From BJGV01 sp003230615 (GTDB lineage: Bacteria; Pseudomonadota; Gammaproteobacteria; Burkholderiales; Nitrosomonadaceae): 64,000 nt of DNA. The stretch lies in NCBI GenBank assembly GCA_963663215.1, contig OY760140.1:682001-746000 (forward strand). Direction: 5' to 3'. Of this stretch, positions 1 to 9,314 are shown piece by piece. The notes beneath the pieces are model-generated. The model made no database searches, was not told where the DNA came from, and was given only the letters and a program-made list of their open reading frames with translations. Position numbers and translations under genes: made by a program. How positions within the stretch are numbered: the first letter of the stretch is position 1; the number at the start of each line of letters is the position of its first letter.

Positions 1-267
1 GTAATTGTTGCTGTTGGTTACACTGACCGTATTGGTAATGAAGATTACAACAAACGGCTCTCTGTACGTCGTGCCAATGCAGTTAAAAGCTACCTCGTAG
101 CGAACAAAGGTGTTGACGCCAGCAACGTTTTTGTTGATGGAAAAGGCGAAGCTAACCCGGTAACTGGAACTACATGTATCGGAAAAGGTATGTCAACTAA
201 AAAACTGATTGCTTGCCTGCAACCCGATCGTCGCGTTGAGATCGAGATTTCTGGTGTACGGGAATGA
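1..267 (+). CDS. OmpA-family outer membrane protein, C-terminal part
   Basis: The reading frame is open from the left edge to a TGA at 265-267 and gives the last 88 residues of a protein whose start lies outside the window. It is the peptidoglycan-binding OmpA/MotB domain: GYTDRIGNEDYN and LSVRRANAV are the conserved segments that contact diaminopimelate. The tail has two cysteines, around CIGKG and IACLQPDRRVEIEISG, a pattern common in betaproteobacterial OmpA proteins. Its role is anchoring the outer membrane to the cell wall. The N-terminal barrel or linker cannot be seen, so the exact OmpA subtype is open. Confidence 0.9.
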   Translation, partial: VIVAVGYTDRIGNEDYNKRLSVRRANAVKSYLVANKGVDASNVFVDGKGEANPVTGTTCIGKGMSTKKLIACLQPDRRVEIEISGVRE

Positions 268-345
268 AATAGTCGAAATAGAATACAAATAGATTGAAGC
301 CCTTAAATATCAGCTTTGTACCAAAAGCAGACATTCAGCGCCACC

Positions 346-645
346 TCAATTCATTGCCGATTTTTTGACGTAGAAAAGATGCACATCCTCCTCTTGCAAA
401 TGATCAAATAAGTGATCTGCCTCTTCCTTGCTGACGATCATTACGATTTCCTGCGGGTTATCGGCTGGCTCGAATAAGCGTGCCGAGTGGACGTGACGAT
501 TATGTCCGTAGCCTTCGCTGCCGGTCACAACGGTTGCACCACGCAGCCCCAAATTGAGGGCGGAGAGCATGAGCCAGTCAGACATTTGTGTCGATCCGTG
601 AAAACAATCCTCATGAGTAAAAAATGTGATCTCATAACCCCTCAT
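346..645 (-). CDS. DUF190 family protein, copy 1
   Basis: About 99 residues starting MRGYEITFFTHE. The frame extends 14 codons further upstream, but a strong Shine-Dalgarno (GAGGAGA) sits six bases before the ATG at 645, so that start is chosen. The GATVVTGSEGYG stretch and the ferredoxin-like pattern match DUF190, a small PII/CutA1-like fold family that often accompanies ion channels or transporters; its biochemical role is not settled. A close paralogue with the same ribosome binding site lies at 11485-11808. No CrcB or other common partner is next to it. A hairpin-repeat remnant lies just past its stop. Confidence 0.8.
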   Translation of the reverse strand: MRGYEITFFTHEDCFHGSTQMSDWLMLSALNLGLRGATVVTGSEGYGHNRHVHSARLFEPADNPQEIVMIVSKEEADHLFDHLQEEDVHLFYVKKSAMN

Positions 646-783
646 CGCTGTCTCCTCATGAACATTTGATTTACTTATTGGTGGCATGAAGATATATCAG
701 AATTCTACACACCCATCTTTCATGATATATCCTACGCTAATTATCAGATGCTGATTACCTGAAAAACTTATAACATCTATCTT

Positions 784-851
784 CTGAATGTGCGCTTTGA
801 GTCGAAATTGCTCATTCGTCAACGTTTGTTCAGTGCCAAAAGCAGACGATC
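784..851 (+). repeat. Hairpin-family repeat remnants, two adjacent
   Basis: Positions 784-817 carry a degenerate copy of the hairpin repeat with the GTCGA-type loop (TGCGCTTTGAGTCGAAATTG). At 826-851 there is the right half of a second copy with the GTGCCA-type loop followed by GATCAC, the junction that elsewhere opens a family B repeat. The rest of the gap 646-1040 is AT-rich and holds only these and the truncated C repeat. Confidence 0.6.
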
Positions 852-917
852 ACATTTGATAGGGGGGTGGGTAAGTTCTAGACTAGGTGTACCCCGCTAG
901 TCCTGATTTAATCTTGT

Positions 918-1004
918 CATGGGACACTTACAGATAAATAACTAGTAAGAAGGGTAATAAGTCACATTGCTATAGATTCCAAGCGTGATAGATTTGTTGG
1001 TTCT
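918..1004 (+). repeat. Family C composite repeat, truncated
   Basis: The segment begins GGGACACTTACAGATAAA, continues with GTCACATTGCTATAGA and ends near GATTTGTTGG. It matches the starts of the copies at 5561 and 37727. The second TTGTTGGTA arm and the tRNA-like tail are missing, and the sequence runs directly into the leader of the adhesin-like gene at 1041. Confidence 0.65.
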
Positions 1005-1040
1005 GAAAAAGTATTTATCTAATACAACCATGAGATTGCA

Positions 1041-1463
1041 ATGCATAAAGTTATTTTGATGATGCTACTTGCGGTAATTAGCAGTAGTGCGACAGCTGCA
1101 TGGACAAAAATAGTGGATGCAAAAGATAATACAGATGGCCCTAACCAGGGATCTCTTTATAGCGTCTATGTTGATCGCGACACCATGCGCAATTCTAATG
1201 ATTCAATAAAAATATGGGAATTATACAATTACCAAACAGTTCAGCAAGGAGATGGTGTCACCCCATATTTGTCATTAAAGGTTCGTACAGAATACGACTG
1301 TTCAAGGGAGCGATCTAGGGAGCACTATGTAGCTATTTTCTCTGAAAATATGGGTAAAGGAAAAAGAGGCGGGGAAAAGGAATATGTCCATCGTTGGGCA
1401 TCAGTATCAGTGGAGCCAGACACTGTGGGAACGAGGCTCTGGAAATTTGCCTGTGGGAGGTGA
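1041..1463 (+). CDS. Secreted surface-adhesin protein E-like protein, copy 1
   Basis: A 140-residue exported protein. Residues 1-20 form a signal peptide with a likely cut after SSATA or A; the mature part starts with the family-typical tryptophan (AWTKI). Two cysteines, in YDCSRE and in the terminal WKFACGR, probably form a disulfide. SVYVDRDTMR, IKIWELYNYQT and FSENMG are shared with the proteins at 21995 and 51973, so the three are paralogues of the adhesin-E-like (Adhesin_E) fold. Haemophilus protein E binds host proteins, but here a general periplasmic or surface role is all that can be said. A family C repeat fragment lies just upstream. Confidence 0.75.
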   Translation: MHKVILMMLLAVISSSATAAWTKIVDAKDNTDGPNQGSLYSVYVDRDTMRNSNDSIKIWELYNYQTVQQGDGVTPYLSLKVRTEYDCSRERSREHYVAIFSENMGKGKRGGEKEYVHRWASVSVEPDTVGTRLWKFACGR

Positions 1464-1944
1464 TGGGAGACAGGGGTGCTCAAGACTCGATTTATTTCTA
1501 TAACATGTTGTTACCAATTGATTAAATAAGACTTAAAGTTCCTCAGGTCTAATCATACATGTTGGTTCGATGCCTGTTCTGGATGACATATAAATCATGT
1601 ATTATCAAATATTAAGTAGAAGTAGTCTCCCAGCGGTAGTACTTCCGTAGTACTTCTCCTGAAACTGTTTTTTGAAGGCCGATTTAGAGTGTATATACGT
1701 TATGTCTATTAGCGTGGAACTGCCTACTATTATCAGCAAAAATAAGGCAAGTTTTAATACTTTTTTCTATTTACCATTTGTTAATATGTATTACTTGTAT
1801 TGGTGTAAGGGAAAAGTATCACATGAAAAAATGGCACGAAGTTTCTACAAAATTTACTATCCACATTCCAAGCTATTAAAGTACAGGAACTATAGCTATG
1901 GGTAAATATAATTCACTGATCTCTTTATTCGTTCTTACGTACTC

Positions 1945-1978
1945 TGAATGTCTGCTTTGTGTCAAAAGTGGACATTCA
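1945..1978 (+). repeat. Hairpin-family repeat, well-preserved copy
   Basis: A 34-base imperfect palindrome. The left arm TGAATGTCTGCTTT pairs with the right arm AAAGTGGACATTCA around a GTGTCA loop; two mismatches are compensated as G-T or lost. It serves as a reference copy for the dispersed family described in the findings. Confidence 0.8.
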
Positions 1979-2062
1979 ATCCACCTCCAATTGAATTTCG
2001 GGGCATGCATAATTCTAATTTCTTCTAGATTGTCACATTTGACCAGTTTTGATGGGTCAGTT

Positions 2063-2086
2063 AACGTGATAACGTGATAACGTGAT
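2063..2086 (+). repeat. Tandem 8-bp repeat AACGTGAT x3
   Basis: Three perfect head-to-tail copies of AACGTGAT lie 45 bases before the start of the VanZ-like gene. Such a short tandem can change length by slippage and could alter promoter spacing; no effect can be shown from sequence alone. Confidence 0.7.
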
Positions 2087-2130
2087 TTAATGTCTACAAT
2101 CAACTCCGCTTCCAAATATCAGTCCAGCAT

Positions 2131-3312
2131 ATGACTGCTATCTGGGTCATCGTCATAGTTATAATTACCTATGGATCCCTTTTCCCCTTTAATTTTCAGA
2201 CTATTGATCTGAACTGGGCCACATTCGACTTATTTATACGGTCATGGCAGGCTCGGTCGTCATGGGAAGACGTGCTTGGCAATATCATCTTATTCATACC
2301 CTTCGGCATTGCCGGAATACTCTCTACGAGGAACCTCCGCTTTGTATCCTTGAGCGTTCTTTTGGTATTGGCAAGTGGTCTTGTCCTCGCCGTAGGTCTC
2401 CAATTTGCGCAGCTCTATCTTCCTGGGCGGACAGCCGCCCTCAATGATGCTATCTGGAATACACTTGGACTTACTCTTGGGATATTTTTCGCGTTGGTAG
2501 CCAACAATTACTTTCTAAGATTGCAGATCCAGGAGCGGGTGATTTCGTTAGTCCCCTTAGTCCCCTTAGTCCTCATAGGGATCTGGTGTACTTATCGGCT
2601 GATTCCTTTCGTTCCCACCATCGATTTCCAGGAAATCAAGGATAGCTTAAAGCCGCTGCTGATATATCCGGAGATTTCGCTGTTGGGTGTATTCGTTAAC
2701 GCGGTTTCCTGGTTGCTTGTCGGCTACTTCTTAAAATACTTACCGGGCCCCGGTAGTACTTTAGGCAAACTTGGGTTCCTCATGGCTAGTATATTCAGTC
2801 TAGAAGTTCTTATCGTCGCAAACGATGTGACAGCATCGAATATCGTGGGTGCCTTGATCGCATTGATGGTCTCCGCCATGTTCTTGAATCGAATCAAGAG
2901 AGTCGCCACTATGCTCGCAATACTTTTGGCAATTTCTATAGTCTTTCAGGGCCTGGCGCCCTTTGATCCAAGACCCGTGATAGCTACGTTCAACTGGCTT
3001 CCACTCCACGGTTTTCTTGGAGGATCCATGTACCACAATACCTTGGCTCTTCTCCAGAAAACATTTCTTTACAGCAGTCTAATATTCCTGTTACGCGAAT
3101 TAGGATTGTCATGGTTGAAAGCGGCTCTGCTGACAGGATGCCTGCTTTTTCTCATTGAAGCTGCTCAGACCTACTTCGGTGGTCACACACCAGAAATCAC
3201 TGACCCATTGCTCGTTATACTGTTCGTGCTCGGGATGGTAGAACTTGATCGCTTGGCACCTGTCTTGCACAAAAGGAAAAAAGAATCTTGTGGAGCGAAG
3301 AAATTTTTTTGA
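2131..3312 (+). CDS. VanZ-like integral membrane protein
   Basis: A 393-residue protein with about ten hydrophobic segments. The first 135 residues have the VanZ-like signature: YGSLFPFNF after the first helix, NIILFIPFGIAG in the second, and QLYLPGRTAALNDAIWNTLG between later helices. The second half (from about residue 265) repeats the topology more loosely, ending in HTPEITDPLL. VanZ-like proteins are often encoded in exopolysaccharide loci. The convergent neighbour here is a Kelch/beta-helix surface protein, which would fit such a context, but no glycosyltransferase is present. A short in-frame tandem of TTAGTCCCC codes for the VPLVPLV stretch near residue 142. The start lacks a clear Shine-Dalgarno. 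Confidence 0.75.
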   Translation: MTAIWVIVIVIITYGSLFPFNFQTIDLNWATFDLFIRSWQARSSWEDVLGNIILFIPFGIAGILSTRNLRFVSLSVLLVLASGLVLAVGLQFAQLYLPGRTAALNDAIWNTLGLTLGIFFALVANNYFLRLQIQERVISLVPLVPLVLIGIWCTYRLIPFVPTIDFQEIKDSLKPLLIYPEISLLGVFVNAVSWLLVGYFLKYLPGPGSTLGKLGFLMASIFSLEVLIVANDVTASNIVGALIALMVSAMFLNRIKRVATMLAILLAISIVFQGLAPFDPRPVIATFNWLPLHGFLGGSMYHNTLALLQKTFLYSSLIFLLRELGLSWLKAALLTGCLLFLIEAAQTYFGGHTPEITDPLLVILFVLGMVELDRLAPVLHKRKKESCGAKKFF

Positions 3313-3316
3313 TCGT

Positions 3317-5529
3317 TTAAGGAACCGGCAATTGGTCTTGCGCTAGGCCGCAAGCGGCACGATCTCTGCAGACCTTGTTGTATAGACTGTGATCGGCAAT
3401 TTCGATCTCGCCCTTCTTGGCGTTGCTGCTCGACCATTTGTCTAGATTGACTATATGATTATCTTTCAGTACGAGCATGGTTAGAGGCGTGAACCAGCGA
3501 AAGAGAATGTTGTTTTCATCAGCGTCCTTAGCACGATCGATTACGATCCAGTTCTTCGTGATGAAAGCTTGTGAGGGATAGATTTCACAGTTCTTAGGCT
3601 CGGCTCCAAAGGCGATTACGTCCTTGTTCTCGCTATTCACACCATGTTGAATTACCGAATTTTTCATACGGAGCATGCCGCCGCATGGCATATCGATGGA
3701 GCGACTATGAAAGCCCTGATCGCCTAGCAAGCGCACGTTCTCTAAAATGGTCACTGGTGCCCGGCTCTTCAAGATATGACCTGAACTATTTACATTGCGA
3801 ATAGTCGAGCGGCGCAAAATGAGAGAGTCTATATTACCCGCATAGAGACCGTATCCAAGGGTGCCCGATCGGTCTTTTAGTCCGGTGTTCTCGATCAAAC
3901 TGTCTTCAACAACCAGTTGGCCGCCACGGTTGTCGGTCAGGATGCCTATCACGGTATTGTCAATATGGGCACGCCTGATGGTCAGGCGGAAATTATTGCC
4001 TTCGGCCTTAATGCTGGCACAGTTGTAGTCGAGACAACCGGCTTTGTGACCCTCTCCGTAGAAATCCTCGATCACAACCGTGCAACCATCACAATTGATG
4101 TTGATGATTCCCTTGTCCATGGCCACGCCCCAAAGCCGCACATCCTTGAGCTTCACGGTGAGGGACTTATCGATGAAAAGGCCTTGACCATATATACCGG
4201 GCGGGATTATCACTACAGAATCTGGCTTTGCCTCTCTGATTAGGTGCTGCAGATTGGTTTTAGAGAGCATTACCCCCGGCATTGTCGCAGGGTGTTTATA
4301 GACCCACACGCCAGTAGTGTGAGACGAGATCCCGACGAAGACATCGTGTGTGCGGAAATGTATTGCCATTTGGAATAGACGCGTTTATCGCCCGACGGGG
4401 GGGCTGCGCCTGACCAGTCATAGAGACTCCACTTTCGCTCGGATGTATGCAGATCGATCGCCAGGATCCTGTGCCTACCGTCTCATGAGAAGACGCTACC
4501 GCTCTTATCGACAGCCAGAGATCTGCCATGAAATCGTGGTGTCGTGAACCGCTCAGTAGCTCCAGTTTGAAAGTTGATGAGAACCAACTCCCTGCCATGC
4601 TGCGACATGACAAGCCCCGTCGGGTGAAATTCAGCCAATCCATCGCCACTGTCCTCCTCCGAAGGCCAGAGCTGTTTGCCGATGGTCCCACTTGATGGAT
4701 CAAAGGGGTAGAGGACCCATGGGTTGCCGACCATCATTGTCCCGTCGGGTAACTCCAAGGAGCGAGGAAATTCTAGGCGGAGGCCTTGGGGTATGGTGAG
4801 GCGGCGCCAGGTGAGCGGTGCCAAGCCGTTGCGTATTTTGTGACGTGAAGGGTTGAATTCGTAAATGGCGTTCCCTATGACGGGGCCGAAGAATAGGACA
4901 CGTGGGTCTCTGTCGAACTGTCCTTCCTTATCATCAAAGCACGATCCGGTCGCCACCTCATCCGGTACTAAAAAAATAGTCTTGGTTTTTTTGCTGAATT
5001 GCAGACCGTCGTAGGTGTGGGTAGATCCTGGGACACGACGCATGTCGGGCGCCCAGCAGTAACGTGCTGTTTTCGTCGGTGTTGCCTCGCGGATCTGGAA
5101 GAGAAAGGTGAGCGGTGAAGAATCTGTGAGCCGCTTCCAGTACCCGGTTTTAAGATCAAATTCGTAGACCTCATTGCCACCGTAATCGGCATGGCCGCCA
5201 CCCATAAAATAGAGCAAAAGATTTTTTTCATCAAAGGCGGCACCATTCCAGGCTGTAAGCACCGATTTAGGTCCAGTGATCATATGAGTTCTTCTGTCCA
5301 GATTCGGTGGCCAGACCGAGGAGATCGAGGGGTGTTTACCCGGCAGCCGAATCTCACACCAGCCTCCACCTTGCTTTTCGAGCTTGGTTTTACAATCGGC
5401 AAGGTTAGCACCCTTTTGGTCTGGAGGAAGTTCAAAGGGTGCAGCTACGGCAGAAGCTAAAAATAGGATTGAGTCAAGACCTATGCAGAACAAGAAAATG
5501 ATTACAGCGTTCAAATGCACGATAGCCAT
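3317..5529 (-). pseudogene. Kelch beta-propeller plus right-handed beta-helix protein, disrupted
   Basis: Two open pieces look like one former gene of about 735 codons. The piece 4483-5529 has a signal-like N-terminus and Kelch-type blades (NEVYEFDLKTGYWKRL, AIYEFNPSRHKIRN) and stops at a TGA. Past that TGA the same frame goes on with propeller-like sequence (ILAIDLHTSERKWSLYDW) as far as VYSKWQYIS. The frame then changes near 4370 to FVGISSHTTGVWVYKHPAT, which reads as the last blade, followed by a right-handed beta-helix domain running to 3317 (pectate-lyase-like coils such as LIENTGLKD and RRSTIRN). So one nonsense codon and one frameshift break it. The product was probably an exported, carbohydrate-associated surface protein. 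The fusion is inferred from continuity of sequence type, not from a homologue comparison. Confidence 0.6.
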
Positions 5530-5560
5530 TTAAACTTCCAGATAATTAAATTAACCCAAT

Positions 5561-5769
5561 AATGGGACATTTACAGATAAATAACTAGTAGGAATGGCAA
5601 TAGGTTACATTTCTAAAAACTCTAAGCAAGATAAATTTGTTAGAATATTTGCTGATAACTTGAAGATGAATAAAATCTAGATTAGCCTGTGGAAGTAGTT
5701 ACAGGCTTCAATACGATTCCCGTCGCCCAAAAAATTGAATGTTCACTTAGTGCCAAAAACGGACATTCA
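5561..5769 (+). repeat. Family C composite repeat with adjacent hairpin
   Basis: From GGGACATTTACAGATAAA at the left, through a degenerate arm (AAATTTGTTAGAATATTTG), to the tail GCCTGTGG..TTACAGGC and CGATTCCCGTCGCC ending near 5728. It is followed at 5736-5769 by a hairpin-family copy (GAATGTTCACTT / AACGGACATTC). This is the most complete copy in which the left end, arm and tail are all recognisable. Confidence 0.75.
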
Positions 5770-6108
5770 GAAAAGCAACATTTGAATTAAACAGCTAGTG
5801 TGGATTTCTTGCGTCAATCTTGGTTGAATGTAAAGTTAGTCATCTTATTCAAATCGACCACGTTTTTCTGTCGATAGTATTTACAGTTGTAGGGGCATGT
5901 TATTCAAGGATTGGTAATATATCACATTAATTCATGAATATAAGTTTATGGCACAAAAATTGCTTGCTAATCAAGGAGTTTCTTTATGCGAATTATACAA
6001 TAAGAAGAAAGAATCTATGATTCTGTTTCGACTATAGTTACACGACACAGCTTCCATAAATGATCAAAACTCTGATTGTGTTCATTTCGGTCCTTAAAGG
6101 AAGTAATT

Positions 6109-6258
6109 ATGGACTTAATGACAATTCTCATAGAAGCAGTCCTATTTGTCATTTTAGTATTTTCCAAGAAAGGGGTGAACCACATTGAAACCGATCTTGA
6201 GACCTTGGGTAGGGCTACTGGCAAAGGGGGTCTTCTAACTACAACACATAGAACTTAG
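6109..6258 (+). CDS. Small hypothetical membrane protein
   Basis: A possible 49-residue protein starting MDLMTILIEAVLFVIL, preceded by AAAGGAAG at a plausible ribosome-binding distance. It has one transmembrane helix (residues 4-20), then a soluble tail with GVNHIETDLETLGRATG. No family is recognised. The remainder of the gap 5770-6484 is non-coding as far as can be seen. The call rests on the ribosome binding site and the helix alone. Confidence 0.35.
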   Translation: MDLMTILIEAVLFVILVFSKKGVNHIETDLETLGRATGKGGLLTTTHRT

Positions 6259-6367
6259 AACTAATGGTTCAATTAGTCGATGCGCTTACGATTCGTGTAT
6301 TTGTCTATCGCATCGACTTTTCTTTTTGGTTATTGGGATAATAGCTCGACGCTTTTGAGCCTGACGT

Positions 6368-6398
6368 TGAATGTCTGTTTTTGGCACAAAGCAGACAT
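6368..6398 (-). repeat. Hairpin-family repeat in inverted orientation
   Basis: TGAATGTCTGTTTTTGGCAC followed by AAAGCAGACATCC is the reverse-strand version of the GTGCCA-loop hairpin. It overlaps the first ATG of the downstream reading frame, which argues against that ATG as the start of the FimV-like gene. Confidence 0.75.
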
Positions 6399-6484
6399 CC
6401 ATATGGTTTTACGTCCCACCATTACATATAGTTAGGGGTTATGTGTGGAAAGATTTCAGGAAATTGAACAATAGGTACTATATA

Positions 6485-7618
6485 GTGCGCAGATCTATTA
6501 TTAGATTGTGTTTGTTTCTGATTGTATTGGTGCCACCCTGTGCCTTGCATGCGGCAGGCTTGGGAAATCTTACGCTTAATTCTTATCTAGGGCAGCCATT
6601 TAAAGCCGAAATCGATCTTGTCGCTGTAAGAAAAGAAGAGATTTCTTCCTTAGCGGCAAGCCTTGCTTCGCGTGATACTTTCCGTCAGCTAAACATTGAT
6701 TACCCATCTTTTCTGAGTACATTCGAATTCAGTGTTGAAAATCGTGCTGACGGTCAGCCTTACATTAAGATTATTTCTCCACAACGTGTCGTTGAGCCAT
6801 TTCTGAGTATGCTAATTGAACTGAATTGGTCATCGGGGCGCTTAATCCGGGAATATACAGTGCAGCTTGATCCGCCAGAGGATGTGCTTTTGCCAACGGC
6901 ACCAGCAGTGCAGGTCGAACCTGTTATACCTAGTTCTATTAAGCCAGAACCAGCCCCAGCTGAGCAACCTGATTCCATAACTGAGGATTTGGTCGACGTC
7001 GAAGAACCAGTAGTACAAGAGGCTGCCCTAGTTAAAAAATCTGATGCCATTACCTATGGACCGGTAAAAAGTGGCGACACTCTGACTAAGATTGCGCTAG
7101 AGGTGGCTCCTCATTATCAAGTACAACCAAATCAGATGCTTGTCGCGTTGCTTGAGAATGTTCAGGCTAAAATAATTCACCCAATGCAAGAGAATGCTAT
7201 AGCTAGAGAAAAGGTATTAAATGAGGGCAACGAACGTGTCGTGTTGCTTGAGAAGAATATAAAGGAATTACAACACCTGCTAGAATTAAAAAATCCCACC
7301 ATGGCAAAAGCGCAGGAGCAGGCAGAAAGCATAACGCCAGATGCTGAGCTTTCTTTCTCTGCGGTGGTGCCTCCTTCTATGGTAGAAGAATCTTCTGTGG
7401 CTTCTGTGGAAGGAGAAGAGTCAAGTCTGTTCACCTGGCAATGGTTGTGGTGGGTTCTTCTTCTTCCTATTGCAGGATGGGGGTGGAAATACTGGAAAGC
7501 TGGCAAGAACGGCGCAACAGAAGCAAAAGAGCGGCACCCATCATATTATAAATTCATTGAGACCTACAAAACCCTTCGTTCCAAAGAGCGTGCTGTACGT
7601 AGCAATACTATGAGCTAG
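6485..7618 (+). CDS. FimV-like peptidoglycan-associated protein
   Basis: The GTG at 6485 is chosen because it begins a classic signal peptide (RRSIIRLCLFLIVL..ALHA). The in-frame ATG at 6371 falls inside a hairpin repeat. After the signal peptide comes the FimV N-terminal domain (AAGLGNLTLNSYLGQPFKAE, INYPSFLS-like, and a segment ending REYTVQLDPPE). A proline-rich linker follows, then a LysM-like segment (YGPVKSGDTLTKIA), a coiled coil (about residues 235-280) and a single transmembrane helix (WQWLWWVLLLPIAGWGW) near the C-terminus. FimV/TspA proteins help localise type IV pili and polar machinery. This one is shorter than Pseudomonas FimV (over 900 residues) and lacks the C-terminal TPR region. 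Confidence 0.8.
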   Translation: MRRSIIRLCLFLIVLVPPCALHAAGLGNLTLNSYLGQPFKAEIDLVAVRKEEISSLAASLASRDTFRQLNIDYPSFLSTFEFSVENRADGQPYIKIISPQRVVEPFLSMLIELNWSSGRLIREYTVQLDPPEDVLLPTAPAVQVEPVIPSSIKPEPAPAEQPDSITEDLVDVEEPVVQEAALVKKSDAITYGPVKSGDTLTKIALEVAPHYQVQPNQMLVALLENVQAKIIHPMQENAIAREKVLNEGNERVVLLEKNIKELQHLLELKNPTMAKAQEQAESITPDAELSFSAVVPPSMVEESSVASVEGEESSLFTWQWLWWVLLLPIAGWGWKYWKAGKNGATEAKERHPSYYKFIETYKTLRSKERAVRSNTMS

Positions 7619-7623
7619 CACAT

Positions 7624-7780
7624 TAAACGTCTACTTTGTGCCAAAATCGCACGATTGTGTCTATAGCAATCGAATCAAATCCAATGAATTTGTTGGAAAA
7701 TTTGTTGGTATCTTGAAAATGAATAAAATCTAGATTAGCCTATGGTAAGGGATACAGACTGAAATGTGATTCCCGCCGCC
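7624..7780 (+). repeat. Family C composite repeat
   Basis: It starts with a hairpin remnant (ACGTCTACTTTGTGCCAAAA). It continues with GTCTATAGCAATC, two TTTGTTGG arms and a shared block beginning GAAAATGAATAAAATCTAGA, then the tail TGGTAAGG and GTGATTCCCGCCGCC. It fills the gap between the FimV-like gene and the YedK-like gene. Confidence 0.8.
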
Positions 7781-7829
7781 ATTAGGTGGTCAGGAGTTTG
7801 CGAAAAAATTCTAAGAGAAGAAAACTTAC

Positions 7830-8510
7830 ATGTGTGGCAGATTTACGCTAAATGTAACATCGAGTAAGCTTACAGAATATTTTGACCTTACTGGTGATCT
7901 AGATTTCTCACCTTCGTGGAACATTGCCCCTTTTTCACAAATCAATCCCATTGTTGCAGATGAGAGCGGGAGCAAACATCTAAAATCGATGCGTTGGGGT
8001 TTGATTCCATCTTGGGCAAAAGATGAAACAATTGGGAACAAGCTTATTAATGCACGTAGCGAAACGATCGCTGAGAAACCATCGTTCAGAAGTGCCTTCA
8101 AGCGTCGACGATGTCTCATCCCTGCTTCTGGTTTCTATGAATGGAAGACTGAGAATGGGATAAAGCAGCCATGGTATATCAGTCTCGTGTCAGGTGAGCC
8201 GATGGCATTTGCTGGGCTATGGGAGACTTGGAATTCTAAGGAGGGGGAGGGTATAGAAAGTTGTTGCATTATCACTACCGCAGCGAACTCATTTATGGAA
8301 CCAATTCACGATCGAATGCCCGCAACTTTGAATCCAGAGCAGTGGCCTCTTTGGTTATCCCAGCAAGAACACTTACCCGATAAGTTACTTCCCCTAATTT
8401 GTTCGCAAGAGTCTAAGTCTATACAGGCATGGCCTGTTACCCGAGAACTCAATCGAGCCGGATATCGAAATGACTCAGGACTAATTGTGCCATTACTAGA
8501 CACAGCTTAA
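7830..8510 (+). CDS. yedK: SOS response-associated peptidase family protein (YedK/HMCES type)
   Basis: A 226-residue full-length SRAP protein. It begins MCGRF, so Cys2 is available after removal of Met1. The other conserved active-site elements are present: INARSE (asparagine and arginine near residue 73), GFYEW (glutamate near 107) and HDRMPA (histidine near 154). The family forms a covalent thiazolidine bond with abasic sites in single-stranded DNA and shields them during replication. No lexA-like operator is recognised upstream; the upstream gap is occupied by a family C repeat. The start is fixed by the need for Cys2. Confidence 0.93.
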   Translation: MCGRFTLNVTSSKLTEYFDLTGDLDFSPSWNIAPFSQINPIVADESGSKHLKSMRWGLIPSWAKDETIGNKLINARSETIAEKPSFRSAFKRRRCLIPASGFYEWKTENGIKQPWYISLVSGEPMAFAGLWETWNSKEGEGIESCCIITTAANSFMEPIHDRMPATLNPEQWPLWLSQQEHLPDKLLPLICSQESKSIQAWPVTRELNRAGYRNDSGLIVPLLDTA

Positions 8511-8511
8511 T

Positions 8512-8687
8512 TCGCTACTTTGTGTCAAAAAAGACGATCGTATTTAGTTTCCAATATGATCCGATAACAGCTAATCAATCAGGGTGTATATTTGGAGGTA
8601 TTTCTAAGAAATTAGGTTGGCCACTTCTTGGGTAATATATCGATTGGTAAGGTATTAGTAGACATAAGTTCGATTTCATACGCCTTG
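8512..8687 (+). repeat. Family B composite repeat
   Basis: It begins right behind the YedK stop with a hairpin remnant (CTACTTTGTGTCAAAA), then GACGATCGTATTTAG and GATCCGATAACAGCTAATC. Degenerate arms and TATCGATTGGTAAGGTATTA follow, and the tail is AAGTTCGATTTCATACGCC. The tail is more degenerate than at 39514. Confidence 0.7.
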
Positions 8688-8784
8688 TCTAATGAAGGTT
8701 ATTAAGTCCACTTAAATAAAAACATGTGATCTTTTTCTTGTCCATAATAATTCCACTTAGAAATTTGTTTATGGGAATTGATAG

Positions 8785-9288
8785 GTGCTTAAAATTTTCT
8801 CGCAAACTACCGTAGGAGCCATTTTTGCGCTGACCTTGTCATTTCCCATATGGGCTGATTTTACCGGAAAGGTGGTAAGTATTGCCGATGGCGACACAGT
8901 GACCGTTTTGGATGTATTCAAGGTACAGCACAAGGTTCGCTTGACTGGAATTGACGCACCAGAGAGAGAACAACCTTTTGGCAGCCGTTCAAAGCAAAGC
9001 CTAAATAATATGGTCTTCAGCAAAACAGTAACAGTGAAAACCGACAAGCGTGATCGCTACGGACGGGAGTTGGGCAAGGTGCTGATTAATGGGATGGATG
9101 TGAATCGGGAGCAAATCCGACGAGGCATGGCGTGGCATTACAAAGCCTATCAACGTGATCAGTTCGCTAGTGACAGGCAAGCTTACGCAGATGCTGAGAT
9201 CAAGGCTAAGGATCAACGCCGTGGACTGTGGTTAGATTTGGATCCGCTGCCACCCTGGGAGTGGCGTAAACTAAGTAGACGACAATAA
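8785..9288 (+). CDS. Thermonuclease (SNase) family exported nuclease
   Basis: 167 residues from a GTG start; GGGAATTGATAG upstream gives weak ribosome-binding support. Residues 1-24 form a signal peptide ending IWA. The staphylococcal-nuclease catalytic set is complete: VSIADGDTVTV (metal-binding Asp), KVRLTGIDAPE (Arg, Asp and Glu) and DRYGRELG (second Arg). It should cleave DNA and RNA in the periplasm or outside the cell. A small lipoprotein gene follows 26 bases later in the same direction. A TGTGATC half-site resembling a CRP box lies at about 8726 but its partner half is poor. Confidence 0.88.
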   Translation: MLKIFSQTTVGAIFALTLSFPIWADFTGKVVSIADGDTVTVLDVFKVQHKVRLTGIDAPEREQPFGSRSKQSLNNMVFSKTVTVKTDKRDRYGRELGKVLINGMDVNREQIRRGMAWHYKAYQRDQFASDRQAYADAEIKAKDQRRGLWLDLDPLPPWEWRKLSRRQ

Positions 9289-9314
9289 CTTATTGAACGA
9301 GTAAAGTGATAAGA

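Larger units (their letters stand above)
1464..2130. other. Intergenic region without a convincing gene
   Basis: This 667-bp AT-rich stretch contains an intact hairpin repeat (1945-1978), a short tandem repeat (2063-2086) and a small direct repeat of GTAGTACTTC near 1637-1662. Open frames of 77-79 codons occur on both strands but lack ribosome binding sites and run through the hairpin repeat, so they are not called. Confidence 0.5.

Noticed and set aside
1672..1905. Open frame of 77 codons, plus strand
   Set aside because: No ribosome binding site and no protein-like features; it lies in AT-rich intergenic sequence.
6371..6484. Upstream ATG start for the FimV-like gene
   Set aside because: The ATG lies in a hairpin repeat, and the added 38 residues would precede a normal signal peptide.
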